Shown here: one piece after another, positions 1 through 7,226 of the stretch
Layout of the letters: each line of letters starts with the position of its first letter
How positions within the stretch are numbered: the first letter of the stretch is position 1
NCBI GenBank assembly: GCA_964482425.1
Contig: CAYZXN010000160.1
Location: forward strand, 1 to 10,300
Reading direction: 5' to 3'
Source: WHTF01 sp964482425
Lineage (GTDB): Bacteria; Desulfobacterota; Binatia; UBA9968
Length of the DNA: 10,300 bases
Notes under the pieces: model-generated
What the model saw: the letters and a program-made list of their open reading frames with translations, nothing else
Told to the model about the DNA's origin: nothing
Database searches by the model: none
Position numbers and translations under genes: made by a program

Positions 1-7
1 CTAGGTT

Positions 8-1228
8 TCACGAGATGCCGGGGCTCGGCACGGCGGATTTGCGAGAAGGCAATAAGAGCGCCATCAGCGCGACGCTTGCCAGTGAGAGTAACCCCAGCAT
101 CCAGAAGATTGTCGGTAGGTCGGCGCTCACCAACAGCAGCCCCACCACGCTCGTCGATATCGTTTTGGATGTCTGCTGGATCAAGCGATCGAAAGACACG
201 ATGCCGCCGCGCAGATCCACCGGCGCGTTTTGCGTGAGCAGGCTCTTTTGCATGGGCGAAATCACGCCGTTGGCAACGCCGTAAAAAAACAGGCACACGC
301 CGACCATCCAGCCGCCCGGCATAAACGGCACGCCGATGAGAGCGATGCCGCTAACCAGGAATGCGATAAACAGGACCTGCGCCTTGTCTCTTCCCGCCGC
401 GATTCGACCGGCTTGACTCGAAGTCAGCATCGCGCCCACCGAAAAAAACACGTAAAGCAACCCCGCCGTTGCGGTGGAAATTCCATGCGTGCGGACGAGA
501 AAGAGAGGAAAGTACGTCAGGAAACCGTAGTCGAGGAAAAACCGCAAAAAGCCCGCCGAGAATGCCACCAGCAATCGAGGATGTCGTGTCAAGATCAGTA
601 TCTCCCCGAGATAGGCCCTGGTTCCAGTGCGTGCCTTGGCCTTGGTTTCCGGCATCCAGATAAAGGTCATGATGCCCAACGGCACCGTGAGGATGTACAG
701 GAGAAACGGCCAATGCCAGGCAAAGGCGGCCAGCAGGCCGCCGAGCGGCGGCAGGATCATATAGCCGATGCGATCGAGGAAGACTTTCAAACCCTGGCCG
801 CCGATTTCTTCGTTGCCTTCGAGCAGATCGCCGATCAGCACAATGGTCAGCGGAATCACCGCGCTGAAGCCGATTCCCTGGATGGCGCGAAAAACCAACA
901 GCTCGGTAAAACTCGTCGCGAATGCCATGGCCGTGCCGCTGATGCCGAACAGTATCAGGCCGCCGGCAAGGAGCAATCTTCTACCGTAGAGATCCGCGAC
1001 TACGCCGAAGATCGGCGACAGAACAATGGCGGGTGCGGTGAACACGGTCATGACAAGAGACAATTCGGAGTCGCTGATGCCGAACGGCTCGATCATGGCC
1101 GGCAAAGCGGGCTGGATGAAGTTGACGCCCATCATCAGCGCCAGACTGGCGCCATAGACGAGACTGAGTGCGCGCCGCGTCTCAGGCGACAGCACGCCGA
1201 GACCGAAAAAACTACTGATAAACGACAT
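8..1228 (-). CDS. MFS transporter, 12-TM drug/metabolite efflux-like
   Basis: Inner-membrane major facilitator superfamily carrier of 406 residues, the normal size for a 12-helix member. Hydrophobic helices run through the whole chain. The cytoplasmic loop 2-3 signature is visible as GVVADLYGRRLLL (residues 75-87, with D79 and R83/R84). A motif-B-like FRAIQGIG follows at 113-120, with its arginine in helix 4, and a PPLGG turn at 160-164 lies in the helix-5 region where motif C sits in proton antiporters. These features suggest a proton-driven exporter of the DHA type, but the substrate cannot be read from sequence. The ATG at 1228 is the only start that keeps helix 1 complete; no good Shine-Dalgarno sequence precedes it. 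It is followed on the same strand by nothing inside the window and is separated by 259 bases from the gene upstream, so it is probably transcribed alone. MFS identity is firm; efflux is inference. Confidence 0.9.
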   Translation of the reverse strand: MSFISSFFGLGVLSPETRRALSLVYGASLALMMGVNFIQPALPAMIEPFGISDSELSLVMTVFTAPAIVLSPIFGVVADLYGRRLLLAGGLILFGISGTAMAFATSFTELLVFRAIQGIGFSAVIPLTIVLIGDLLEGNEEIGGQGLKVFLDRIGYMILPPLGGLLAAFAWHWPFLLYILTVPLGIMTFIWMPETKAKARTGTRAYLGEILILTRHPRLLVAFSAGFLRFFLDYGFLTYFPLFLVRTHGISTATAGLLYVFFSVGAMLTSSQAGRIAAGRDKAQVLFIAFLVSGIALIGVPFMPGGWMVGVCLFFYGVANGVISPMQKSLLTQNAPVDLRGGIVSFDRLIQQTSKTISTSVVGLLLVSADLPTIFWMLGLLSLASVALMALLLPSRKSAVPSPGIS

Positions 1229-1235
1229 CCGCCCG

Positions 1236-1264
1236 AAGCTAGACTATGCCGTCCGGTGAGTCAA
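1236..1264 (-). promoter_or_regulatory. Weak candidate promoter for the MFS gene
   Basis: On the minus strand TTGACT (1264-1259) is followed after 17 bases by TAGCTT (1241-1236). The -35 matches consensus at five of six positions, the -10 at only three. The -10 ends seven bases before the ATG, so use of this promoter would give an essentially leaderless mRNA, which fits the lack of a clear Shine-Dalgarno sequence. The poor -10 keeps confidence low. Confidence 0.2.
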
Positions 1265-1487
1265 ACTGTGCGCAAGTCGAGGCAAGCGCCCGAACGGTTC
1301 GTAGGAATCGCGGCCAGATTGAGAAGGGAGCCAGCGATGGGAGCGCTACGGCCAGGCGTTTCAAGAACGCTTCACGGGCATCGCGTTCGATGAGTCGGGT
1401 GACTTTTGGCCGTGGTTAATTAGCCGACGGCGGGTGCCGGAACACCTTGAAGCGACAGTTATGCGGTGCCGTTGGCCGCAGGAGAGC

Positions 1488-1733
1488 CTATTCTTCCGTT
1501 TCGCCGAAGTAATCCCGCAAAATTCTTTCCTTGATGTAGGAGATCGCGCCGAGATCCTGAATGATATCGCCGCCGGTGTCATAAAAGAAAATATCGCCTT
1601 TTTTATTGCGCCCAATGGCGACCAGCCATTCGAGTTCGTCCCGGTCCTCCAGCAGGTAATTAATGGCCTGATTGGCGCCTTTGCTGGCGATGATGGTTAC
1701 TTTCGGATTTGCGGATTTCTTCGGATGGGTCAT
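1488..1733 (-). CDS. Small protein of unknown function, 81 aa
   Basis: I do not recognise this protein. The frame stays open upstream, but the start is set at the ATG at 1733 because AGGAGG lies six bases before it; the longer reading would begin in an Arg/Phe-rich stretch that covers the promoter. The 81 residues have a basic N-terminus (THPKKSANPK) and an acidic C-terminus ending GETEE. No signal peptide or membrane helix is visible. From about residue 33 the order ELEWLVAIGRNKKGDIFFYD suggests two beta strands around a turn, followed by a helix ISYIKERILRDYF (64-76), so a small alpha/beta cytoplasmic protein is likely. The general pattern resembles small phage or plasmid proteins with a strand-turn-strand-helix layout, but this is only a resemblance. 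It has its own promoter-like elements and an inverted repeat upstream, and lies 173 bases beyond the end of the DUF748 gene. Confidence 0.75.
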   Translation of the reverse strand: MTHPKKSANPKVTIIASKGANQAINYLLEDRDELEWLVAIGRNKKGDIFFYDTGGDIIQDLGAISYIKERILRDYFGETEE

Positions 1734-1739
1734 GAAGCG

Positions 1740-1745
1740 CCTCCT
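1740..1745 (-). promoter_or_regulatory. Ribosome binding site AGGAGG that fixes the 81-aa start
   Basis: The minus strand reads AGGAGG, then CGCTTC, then ATG at 1733. A perfect Shine-Dalgarno hexamer with a six-base spacer decides the start in favour of the 81-residue protein rather than the longer open frame. Confidence 0.8.
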
Positions 1746-1758
1746 GAATCGAAAAGAG

Positions 1759-1767
1759 TTTATACCA
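1759..1767 (-). promoter_or_regulatory. Extended -10 promoter element for the 81-aa gene
   Basis: The minus strand reads TGGTATAAA, an extended -10 (TG, one base, TATAAA; five of six positions match). The predicted start of transcription leaves a leader of roughly 20 bases that contains the AGGAGG. The -35 region is poor (AGTTGT at 17 bases), which an extended -10 can compensate for. Confidence 0.45.
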
Positions 1768-1769
1768 GA

Positions 1770-1788
1770 AGGTTGTTCTACACAACTT
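1770..1788. promoter_or_regulatory. Inverted repeat, possible operator upstream of the 81-aa gene
   Basis: GTTGT (1772-1776) and ACAAC (1782-1786) form a perfect dyad around a five-base centre, with an extra A-T pair at 1770/1788. It sits just upstream of the extended -10, across the position of the weak -35 element, where a repressor or activator could act. As RNA it would be only a very short hairpin, so a protein site is the better reading. Confidence 0.3.
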
Positions 1789-1793
1789 ACCCG

Positions 1794-1840
1794 AAAAAAA
1801 TGACTGCGCCGTGCCGTCATGGAAACCCGGGCCCGGCACG
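1794..1840 (-). terminator. Weak candidate terminator after the DUF748 gene
   Basis: Arms CGTGCCG (1810-1816) and CGGCACG (1834-1840) form a seven-pair GC-rich stem with a 17-base loop. On the minus strand this lies about 67 bases after the DUF748 stop and is followed, after nine bases, by a run of seven T (1800-1794). The long loop and the gap before the T run make it a poor intrinsic terminator. Confidence 0.25.
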
Positions 1841-1906
1841 CCGCGTATTTAATTCAAATTCAACGACTACTGTGTACCCAAGGCGACATTGAACTGCCCA
1901 ACCGGA

Positions 1907-4900
1907 TTATCGCAGCGAAAAATCGACACGGTTCGGTTTGCCTTTGAGCTTGGATTTTTGTTCGTCGGTCAGGGGCTTGGCCTCGGCGATCACTAAGCGG
2001 TCCGCGCTTATCTGGCCGTCGGCCATGAGCGAGGACCTGACGGTCTGAGCGCGCTGGTTGGCCAGTTGACGCAAGTCATCGTCGCTGGCGCTCGCGTGCT
2101 GCATCATCAATTTTTCCATCTCGACAACGGGCAGATCCCGAAGCAGGCCGATAACGTTGCGCGGTCTCGGAAAACTTTCTTCCCGGTAAGCTGCCCTCAA
2201 GTATTGCGGGTATTCGCTGCTCTCGATCTGGATTTCGTCGACTGACTTCGGCGCTTCGCCTCTGCGCGACAGATCTTTGAGCTTTTGAGTCTTGACCTTG
2301 CGCTCGATGCCGACGCGCTTGAGTCCCTCCAGGTCGGTGACCGGATCGGCGAGCCCGCTGATCTCGAGCCTCAGCGCCGGGCGGTTGATCATGGCTTTAG
2401 CCAGCGTCTCGATCTTGCTCTTCGCATTCTGAGTGAGGGTGGCGCGCCCATTATCGAATTCGACGTAACTCAGCTCTTCGCCGCCGCCTCCTCCTGCGCC
2501 GAAGACCGAGCCGATGAGCGTGAAAGGAGCGGTCACCGCTCGGGTGATGAGGTTGATGACGAGACGCAGGATAATGCCGCCGACGCTGAACTGCGGGTCG
2601 TCAAGAGAACCGCTGACGGGCAGCTCGACATCGATCACGCCGTTGCGATCTTTCAGCAGCGCAACGGCTAGTAGCACCGGCAGCTTGGTGGCTTGCGGGC
2701 TTTCGACTTTTTCTCCGAAGGTCAGTTGGTTGAGAATGATCTTGTTTTGCGCGCTAAGCTTGCGATTCTCTACTTTGTATTTCACGTTGAAGGAGAGTTT
2801 GCCTTTCTCGATTCCGTAGCCCACGTATTTTCCGGAGTAGGGTGAAAAAGAATTCATCTCTATTTCCCGCGCATCGGCAACGATGTCCAAAAACAGATCT
2901 TTGCCCAGCGGGTTGATTTTGCCGCTGATATCGACGGGGGCGGCGCCGTCGAGCCTGGCTTTTAGGTCAAGGTCACCGGGTATTTCCGGCTTGAGCTCCG
3001 AAATCGTTCCCTCGACATCGGTGAGATTAGCGGAATAATTGGGCTGGATCAGAAAATCGCTGAAGTTGATGTTGCCGCCCTGAAGATGGATCTTACCGAT
3101 GGTTACCTGCGTCTCGGCTGGTTGAGTCTCTGCGGGCGGAGTGGCAGCAGCTGTTGGTGATACGGCGTCCGGCTTCACTTCCTTCCGAGTGGTTAAATTT
3201 TGCAAATTGACCTTGCCGTCCGCGCCGATGATCAGACGCGAATAGAAATCGGTCAGTTTGACTTCGCCGATGGCTACTTGTAGCGGCTCGGAACTGAACT
3301 GAAACTGCTCGACGCCGAGGGCTTTCCATTTCAGCAAATCCTGTTTGTTGTCTTTCTCGACGGTGGCGAAGTCGTGGAGATCTATGGCCCCTCGATAATC
3401 CGCTTTCGGAGCAGCGCCGCCGCCATCGAATGTCAGGTTGCCCTTGGTGCTCAGACGCCCGCCAGTCAAAAGAAAGTTCAGCTCGTCGCCCATATACGGC
3501 TGAATGGCAAGAACATCGATATCATGGGCCTCGACCGTGAGCTTGGCCGCAGCCGGATTGGTCCCGGCGCTACCAGCCAGCCGCAAGGAGCCGTGCTTCT
3601 CTATGCGAGCACGCAGCCTGGTCTTAGCATGCTGATTTTTTTGGTTGGAAAAGTTTTCGATCCGAACGAAAACGTCAGAGACATTGAGTTTGGCCGGCGT
3701 GACAGCCGCGCGATCGTCGAAGGCGAGGTTGAAGCGATCCAGAGCGATGGTTTTGGCTTGAATTTTCCACTCGGTTTCGTCCTTCTTAACCGGCTCTTTT
3801 GTGGCGGGCGCCGGAGCCTGGGCTTTGACAATACGCGCGTAATTTAGAGTGCCATCGCTGTCTCTTTGCAGATAGCCACCGCCGCCTTTGCCTTCAAGCG
3901 CGCCGATGAGCACCGATTTATTCGACACGTCGACAGCCGCGTCCTTGATCGCCAGTGACGGAATACGCCAGAGCGGTTGCGATTGGCCGGGAAGCTCCAA
4001 CCGTAGCGCGCGCAGATCGGCGCTCAGTTGGGTAAACTTCAGGTCGGTTTGCTCATCCTTCGCTGCGTAATGGTAATGGGTCGAGAGATCGAGCAAGCCA
4101 TCTTTGATTTCTAGCGCAGTGGCGTCCTGATAATAGGAAGTCAACTCGCCTGGCTTGAGACCTGCGATCTCAATTTTGCCGTCCACGATCAATGGCGTCA
4201 GTTGAATGTGGCCGTTGTGGTTGAAACGTTCTTTGCCCGCGGAAACGAAAGAAAGCTCGACCGACGCTTCCTTGTCCGCTTCGTTGGACAATCCGCTGAT
4301 CGCCAGCCGCAGGTCATCCAAACGGGTCTGGTAAGCACGCGTGAGCGATTCGTCTTTGAAATGAACGATCGCGGATTCCACGAGGATTTCACCAATCTCA
4401 TACCGATAAGGGTTGCTCTCTTTTTTTACTTCTGGCTCAGCTTTGCGCGCCGGCGCAGCGATGAGATTGGCAAAATTAAGCTCGCCATCGCGGCTACGCG
4501 CCAAATGCACTTCCAGCCCTTGTGCTTTGACCGATTGCACGGCGGTCTTGTTGCCAAAGATGTCCACGGCATCGATCGCAACCTCCAGGCCGGGCAGCTT
4601 GAGCAGGGGCGCTCCGTCCTTTTTCCCCACCGCCAGCTCGGCCAGCGCCAAGTTGCCGGCAATGGTAAATGTCGAGGCGTGGTCCTTGGCGCTCCTGAAA
4701 GATGCGGTGAGCTTGCCGTTGAGCTCGCCTGAAAGAACGTCAAAGTTCAGGTCCACAGGCGAATACGTGAGATAACGCTTGATCTGCAGCTTATCGATAT
4801 TGAGATCTACGGTGCTTTCGAGCGAGCGATGAAACGGCTTGGACTCACCGGTAATATGCAAGGGGGCCCCGTTAATGTTGGCCGAGAAAGAAGGTTTGAC

Positions 4901-5503
4901 GAAGATATCCGTGTAGGACGGCAGGCTCGATACAAACGGCAAGCCGATGTGAATCGATGAGACCAAATGCTTGGTTTGTTCCGGCCGATCGTCAAACTCA
5001 ACTGCGCCGTCGGCGATCTGGATGTTATTTACGGAAAACCGCGGCGTATCCCCCGCCGGAGCGTCCGAACTGAACTCGTCGATCAAATCTTGAAAGTTGT
5101 ATTTGAAATCCTCATTGCGGACCATATGGATGTACGGCTTTACAAGCCGCAGCTCTCTGATGACCGGTGCCCAACGCCACAGCGATGCGATCTGCAGGTT
5201 GACGTGCAGCTCATCGAATGAAACCGCGGTCGCCTGGCTCTCACGCTGTTTCATCAAAAAGCCGCGGACCGTTGCGGTCATAGCATAGGGATTCAAACGA
5301 ATCTGCTCGATGGTCACGTCGCGGTGAAGCCGTTTGGAAAGATCACCGGCAAGCCAGCCGCGCAGCAGCGGCGGCGCCACAAGCCCAATCAGGATACCCA
5401 GCGCGACCGTGATTGACACCGCCCATACGGCTATCTTGCGTGTGCGGGGATGACGCGCAAAGTCACTGGCGCTACTGCGGAGCCGATGTGCGTTGATTGC
5501 CAT
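1907..5503 (-). CDS. DUF748 / AsmA-like envelope protein with OmpA-like C-terminus
   Basis: Large envelope protein of 1198 residues. One membrane helix lies near the N-terminus (about 24-46) after a basic cytoplasmic tail, so nearly all of the chain should be periplasmic. The body is mostly beta strand with four related modules. Each carries a motif like RSRDGELNFANL (near 131-142, 336-347, 547-558 and 760-771), so the period is about 210 residues. Ala/Pro/Thr/Lys-rich linkers follow at about 350-362, 561-576 and 777-798. The segment LLKDRNGVIDVELPVSGSLD (949-968) and the following GSVFGAGGGGGEELSYVEFD region are hallmarks of the DUF748 family. The C-terminus (about 1013-1198) resembles a peptidoglycan-binding OmpA domain with an insertion. 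AsmA-like proteins are linked to lipid transport between membranes and outer-membrane assembly; that role here is inference. It has its own promoter-like sequence and no clear ribosome binding site. Confidence 0.9.
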   Translation of the reverse strand: MAINAHRLRSSASDFARHPRTRKIAVWAVSITVALGILIGLVAPPLLRGWLAGDLSKRLHRDVTIEQIRLNPYAMTATVRGFLMKQRESQATAVSFDELHVNLQIASLWRWAPVIRELRLVKPYIHMVRNEDFKYNFQDLIDEFSSDAPAGDTPRFSVNNIQIADGAVEFDDRPEQTKHLVSSIHIGLPFVSSLPSYTDIFVKPSFSANINGAPLHITGESKPFHRSLESTVDLNIDKLQIKRYLTYSPVDLNFDVLSGELNGKLTASFRSAKDHASTFTIAGNLALAELAVGKKDGAPLLKLPGLEVAIDAVDIFGNKTAVQSVKAQGLEVHLARSRDGELNFANLIAAPARKAEPEVKKESNPYRYEIGEILVESAIVHFKDESLTRAYQTRLDDLRLAISGLSNEADKEASVELSFVSAGKERFNHNGHIQLTPLIVDGKIEIAGLKPGELTSYYQDATALEIKDGLLDLSTHYHYAAKDEQTDLKFTQLSADLRALRLELPGQSQPLWRIPSLAIKDAAVDVSNKSVLIGALEGKGGGGYLQRDSDGTLNYARIVKAQAPAPATKEPVKKDETEWKIQAKTIALDRFNLAFDDRAAVTPAKLNVSDVFVRIENFSNQKNQHAKTRLRARIEKHGSLRLAGSAGTNPAAAKLTVEAHDIDVLAIQPYMGDELNFLLTGGRLSTKGNLTFDGGGAAPKADYRGAIDLHDFATVEKDNKQDLLKWKALGVEQFQFSSEPLQVAIGEVKLTDFYSRLIIGADGKVNLQNLTTRKEVKPDAVSPTAAATPPAETQPAETQVTIGKIHLQGGNINFSDFLIQPNYSANLTDVEGTISELKPEIPGDLDLKARLDGAAPVDISGKINPLGKDLFLDIVADAREIEMNSFSPYSGKYVGYGIEKGKLSFNVKYKVENRKLSAQNKIILNQLTFGEKVESPQATKLPVLLAVALLKDRNGVIDVELPVSGSLDDPQFSVGGIILRLVINLITRAVTAPFTLIGSVFGAGGGGGEELSYVEFDNGRATLTQNAKSKIETLAKAMINRPALRLEISGLADPVTDLEGLKRVGIERKVKTQKLKDLSRRGEAPKSVDEIQIESSEYPQYLRAAYREESFPRPRNVIGLLRDLPVVEMEKLMMQHASASDDDLRQLANQRAQTVRSSLMADGQISADRLVIAEAKPLTDEQKSKLKGKPNRVDFSLR

Positions 5504-5533
5504 GAGCGGAACTTTGATTTCAGAACCGGCAGA

Positions 5534-5562
5534 ATCTTATCGCACGATATCAGGCTTGTCTA
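5534..5562 (-). promoter_or_regulatory. Candidate sigma-70-type promoter for the DUF748 gene
   Basis: On the minus strand TAGACA (5562-5557, five of six matches) and TAAGAT (5539-5534, four of six) are separated by exactly 17 bases. Transcription would start near 5527, giving a leader of about 24 bases before the ATG at 5503. Its position and spacing are right for this gene, which otherwise has a 190-base upstream gap. Confidence 0.45.
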
Positions 5563-5693
5563 TCGAGCAGCCGTTGCTGAAAAAAAGATGGTGAGGGATT
5601 TTATTCCGCTGCGACGATGCGGGGCATGCTGTTATAACGGATGACTTTTTTGGATATTCAGTCTTCGGCCAACACAATCAATTTTTTCGCGGA

Positions 5694-6134
5694 TCACATC
5701 GCAGCTTTGATTTCTTCAAGTAAAGAAACATAGGGGACGGGCAGCCGCCAGTGTCTGGCCCCTTCGAGGATCAGCCTTCTGTATTCCGCGTTGGGCAACG
5801 GAACGTGAGGCTCCAACTCGGCGACGTAGACAAGCGCGTCAATTGAAGTGTGTCCGTCGCCGCGGGCATATACCGGCAACACCTCGCGGCGATAGCCGTC
5901 CTCGAAGCCGTCGAGAACGATCAGATCCTCATCGCAAATGTCGTAGACGGCGCCCCAGACTTCTTTTCCGGCGGCAGGAAAAACATTGGCGGTGCCGCAG
6001 TCGCGCAAACGCGAGTGGCGGGTGATGCCGAACTGATAGCCGGGCAACCGGGCGACGCAAACGAATCGCGAAGAAGGGCAACGCCGCTGCATCTGCGGCC
6101 AATTTAGATTGGAACCATAAGCGAAATAGTGCAC
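5694..6134 (-). CDS. Gamma-glutamylcyclotransferase-like (AIG2/GGCT fold) protein
   Basis: Cytoplasmic protein of 146 residues, the usual length for small bacterial gamma-glutamylcyclotransferase-fold members. The N-terminal HYFAYGSNL (2-10) contains the YGSN loop that binds the gamma-glutamyl group. The glutamate in LDGFEDGYRR (E78) lies where the catalytic acid of this fold is found, so the active site looks intact. Family members release 5-oxoproline from gamma-glutamyl amines or peptides; the true substrate is unknown. The start is the GTG at 6134: AGGAGG lies nine bases upstream and the YGSN loop then falls at the canonical distance from the N-terminus. The 84 codons the frame offers further upstream cross into the divergent promoter region and do not look like protein. 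It is divergent from the decarboxylase-like gene and probably forms its own unit. Confidence 0.88.
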   Translation of the reverse strand: MHYFAYGSNLNWPQMQRRCPSSRFVCVARLPGYQFGITRHSRLRDCGTANVFPAAGKEVWGAVYDICDEDLIVLDGFEDGYRREVLPVYARGDGHTSIDALVYVAELEPHVPLPNAEYRRLILEGARHWRLPVPYVSLLEEIKAAM

Positions 6135-6143
6135 GGTTATTGG

Positions 6144-6149
6144 CCTCCT
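6144..6149 (-). promoter_or_regulatory. Ribosome binding site AGGAGG supporting the GTG start
   Basis: The minus strand reads AGGAGG followed by nine bases and GTG at 6134. This perfect hexamer decides for the GTG start of the cyclotransferase-like gene over the ATG codons far upstream. Confidence 0.75.
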
Positions 6150-6161
6150 GATTGATGGAGC

Positions 6162-6189
6162 ATGGTAGCAAAAAGTTATTCGGCCACAA
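6162..6189 (-). promoter_or_regulatory. Candidate promoter for the cyclotransferase-like gene
   Basis: The minus strand has TTGTGG (6189-6184), a 16-base spacer, and TACCAT (6167-6162) preceded by TGC, giving an extended -10 with four of six matches. The leader would be about 20 bases and include the AGGAGG. The -35 matches only its first three bases, so this is tentative. Confidence 0.3.
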
Positions 6190-6220
6190 AGGAGAATGCC
6201 AGGGGAGGCGTAGAGCGCTT

Positions 6221-6248
6221 TTGACAGCGAGGCTCGGGTTCGGATAAA
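6221..6248 (+). promoter_or_regulatory. Promoter with perfect -35 for the decarboxylase-like gene
   Basis: TTGACA (6221-6226, perfect) and GATAAA (6243-6248, four of six) are separated by 16 bases. The expected transcription start near 6255 is about three bases before the ATG at 6258. That implies a nearly leaderless mRNA and agrees with the absence of a Shine-Dalgarno sequence. Confidence 0.45.
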
Positions 6249-6257
6249 AGTCCGTCC

Positions 6258-7208
6258 ATGGGAAAAGCGAAAATTACGCTGGCTCTGGGCTCTTACGATC
6301 GCCATGGACCGCTGCTCGAAGGCACTGTCGATCATCCGCGATTCGATGTCCAATTTATCGAACTGGATCCGCAGCAGGGCCGGCACGAGCGTTTCTTACA
6401 GGATTTCGAGTTCGATGCCGCTGAGCTGTCTCTCTCTTCCTATCTGATCGCCATCGATCGGGGCATGCCGGTGCATGCGGTGCCGATCTTTCCACGGCGT
6501 TTGTTCAGCCAGTCGCAGATGTACAAGAACGTCAACTGCGGTATCGAATCGCCCGCAGATTTAGCCGGCAAAAGAATAGGCTTGAGCGGTTATCAAAATA
6601 CCTTGGGCGTGCGCGCCAAGGGCGACTTGACTCATTTCTACGGCGTGCCGCGCGCGACAGTGACCTGGATAACGCCGGGCAAAGAAGTTCTCGATGTGAA
6701 ACTGCCGGCCGACGTGAAGCTTGAAACCAGGGAGAGCATGGCAGAGATCGAAGACGACCTCGTTCAAGGCAAGATCCAGGCGATGTTCGTATCGCGGCTA
6801 CCGAAAGTCTTTCGCGATGGAAATCCAAATGTCGCCCGGTTGTTTGCCGAGCCGCAGACGGAAGAGGAGCGTTACCTGCGAACGGAAGGCTATTTTCCCG
6901 TCATGCACGTGCTGGCCTTTAAAAGCGAATTGGCGCGACAGTATCCGGAATTGCCCGCAGCCTTGTACGAGATTTTTGAGCGGGCACGGCAACGCGCCAT
7001 GCAGCGATGGGCGGATCCTAATTGGTCGATGATTCTGTGGGGCCGGCGCGAACTAGAGCGCCAACAAAAGCTGTGCGCCTTTGATCCTTGGCGCAACGGT
7101 CTTGAAGCGAATCGGAAAAATATCGAGCGCTTCGCGCTTTACAGCCATGAACAGGGGCTGACCCACCGCCGGCTCTCGCCGCAAGAGCTGTTCGTAGCGA
7201 TTGACTAG
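6258..7208 (+). CDS. 4,5-dihydroxyphthalate decarboxylase-like protein (PBP2 fold)
   Basis: This 316-residue protein resembles the 4,5-dihydroxyphthalate decarboxylase (Pht5/PhtD) family, which uses a type-2 periplasmic-binding-protein fold. Family features are the opening ITLALGSYDRHGPLLEG (6-22), HAVPIFPRRLFSQSQMYKN (73-91), GIESPADLAGKRIGLSGYQN (95-114), a fPVMHVLAF segment (213-221), and the end DPWRNGLEANRKNIE (276-290) with EQGL and QELF. Length matches the family. There is no signal peptide: the first strand begins at residue 5, so the protein should be cytoplasmic, which favours an enzyme over a transport binding protein. In phthalate degradation the enzyme makes protocatechuate, but no other phthalate gene is seen here, so the substrate is open. 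The ATG at 6258 lacks a Shine-Dalgarno sequence; a strong -35 sits just upstream. Family membership is fairly sure; activity is not. Confidence 0.8.
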   Translation: MGKAKITLALGSYDRHGPLLEGTVDHPRFDVQFIELDPQQGRHERFLQDFEFDAAELSLSSYLIAIDRGMPVHAVPIFPRRLFSQSQMYKNVNCGIESPADLAGKRIGLSGYQNTLGVRAKGDLTHFYGVPRATVTWITPGKEVLDVKLPADVKLETRESMAEIEDDLVQGKIQAMFVSRLPKVFRDGNPNVARLFAEPQTEEERYLRTEGYFPVMHVLAFKSELARQYPELPAALYEIFERARQRAMQRWADPNWSMILWGRRELERQQKLCAFDPWRNGLEANRKNIERFALYSHEQGLTHRRLSPQELFVAID

Positions 7209-7226
7209 AATTCGTCGCGCTTATCC

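Noticed and set aside
230..1393. 387-residue open frame on the plus strand
   Set aside because: It is the shadow of the MFS gene on the other strand: very rich in Arg, Gln, His and Asp with no domain pattern, while the minus strand gives a clean 12-helix carrier.
1462..1480. Small hairpin TGCGG/CCGCA just after the 81-aa gene
   Set aside because: Only five pairs with a nine-base loop and no T run on the minus strand, so it is not supported as a terminator.
1734..1820. 29-residue N-terminal extension of the 81-aa protein
   Set aside because: It would cover the extended -10 and AGGAGG, which point to the internal ATG at 1733.
4202..4732. 176-residue open frame on the plus strand
   Set aside because: Opposite the DUF748 gene, with no recognisable domain; the minus-strand frame is continuous and family-like through this stretch.
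6135..6386. 84-residue N-terminal extension of the cyclotransferase-like protein
   Set aside because: The extension does not look like protein, crosses the divergent promoter region and part of the next gene, and the GTG at 6134 has AGGAGG and the correct distance to the YGSN loop.
6258..7208. Reading the 316-residue protein as a periplasmic transport binding protein
   Set aside because: The fold is related, but there is no signal peptide and the motifs match the cytoplasmic dihydroxyphthalate decarboxylase-like group.
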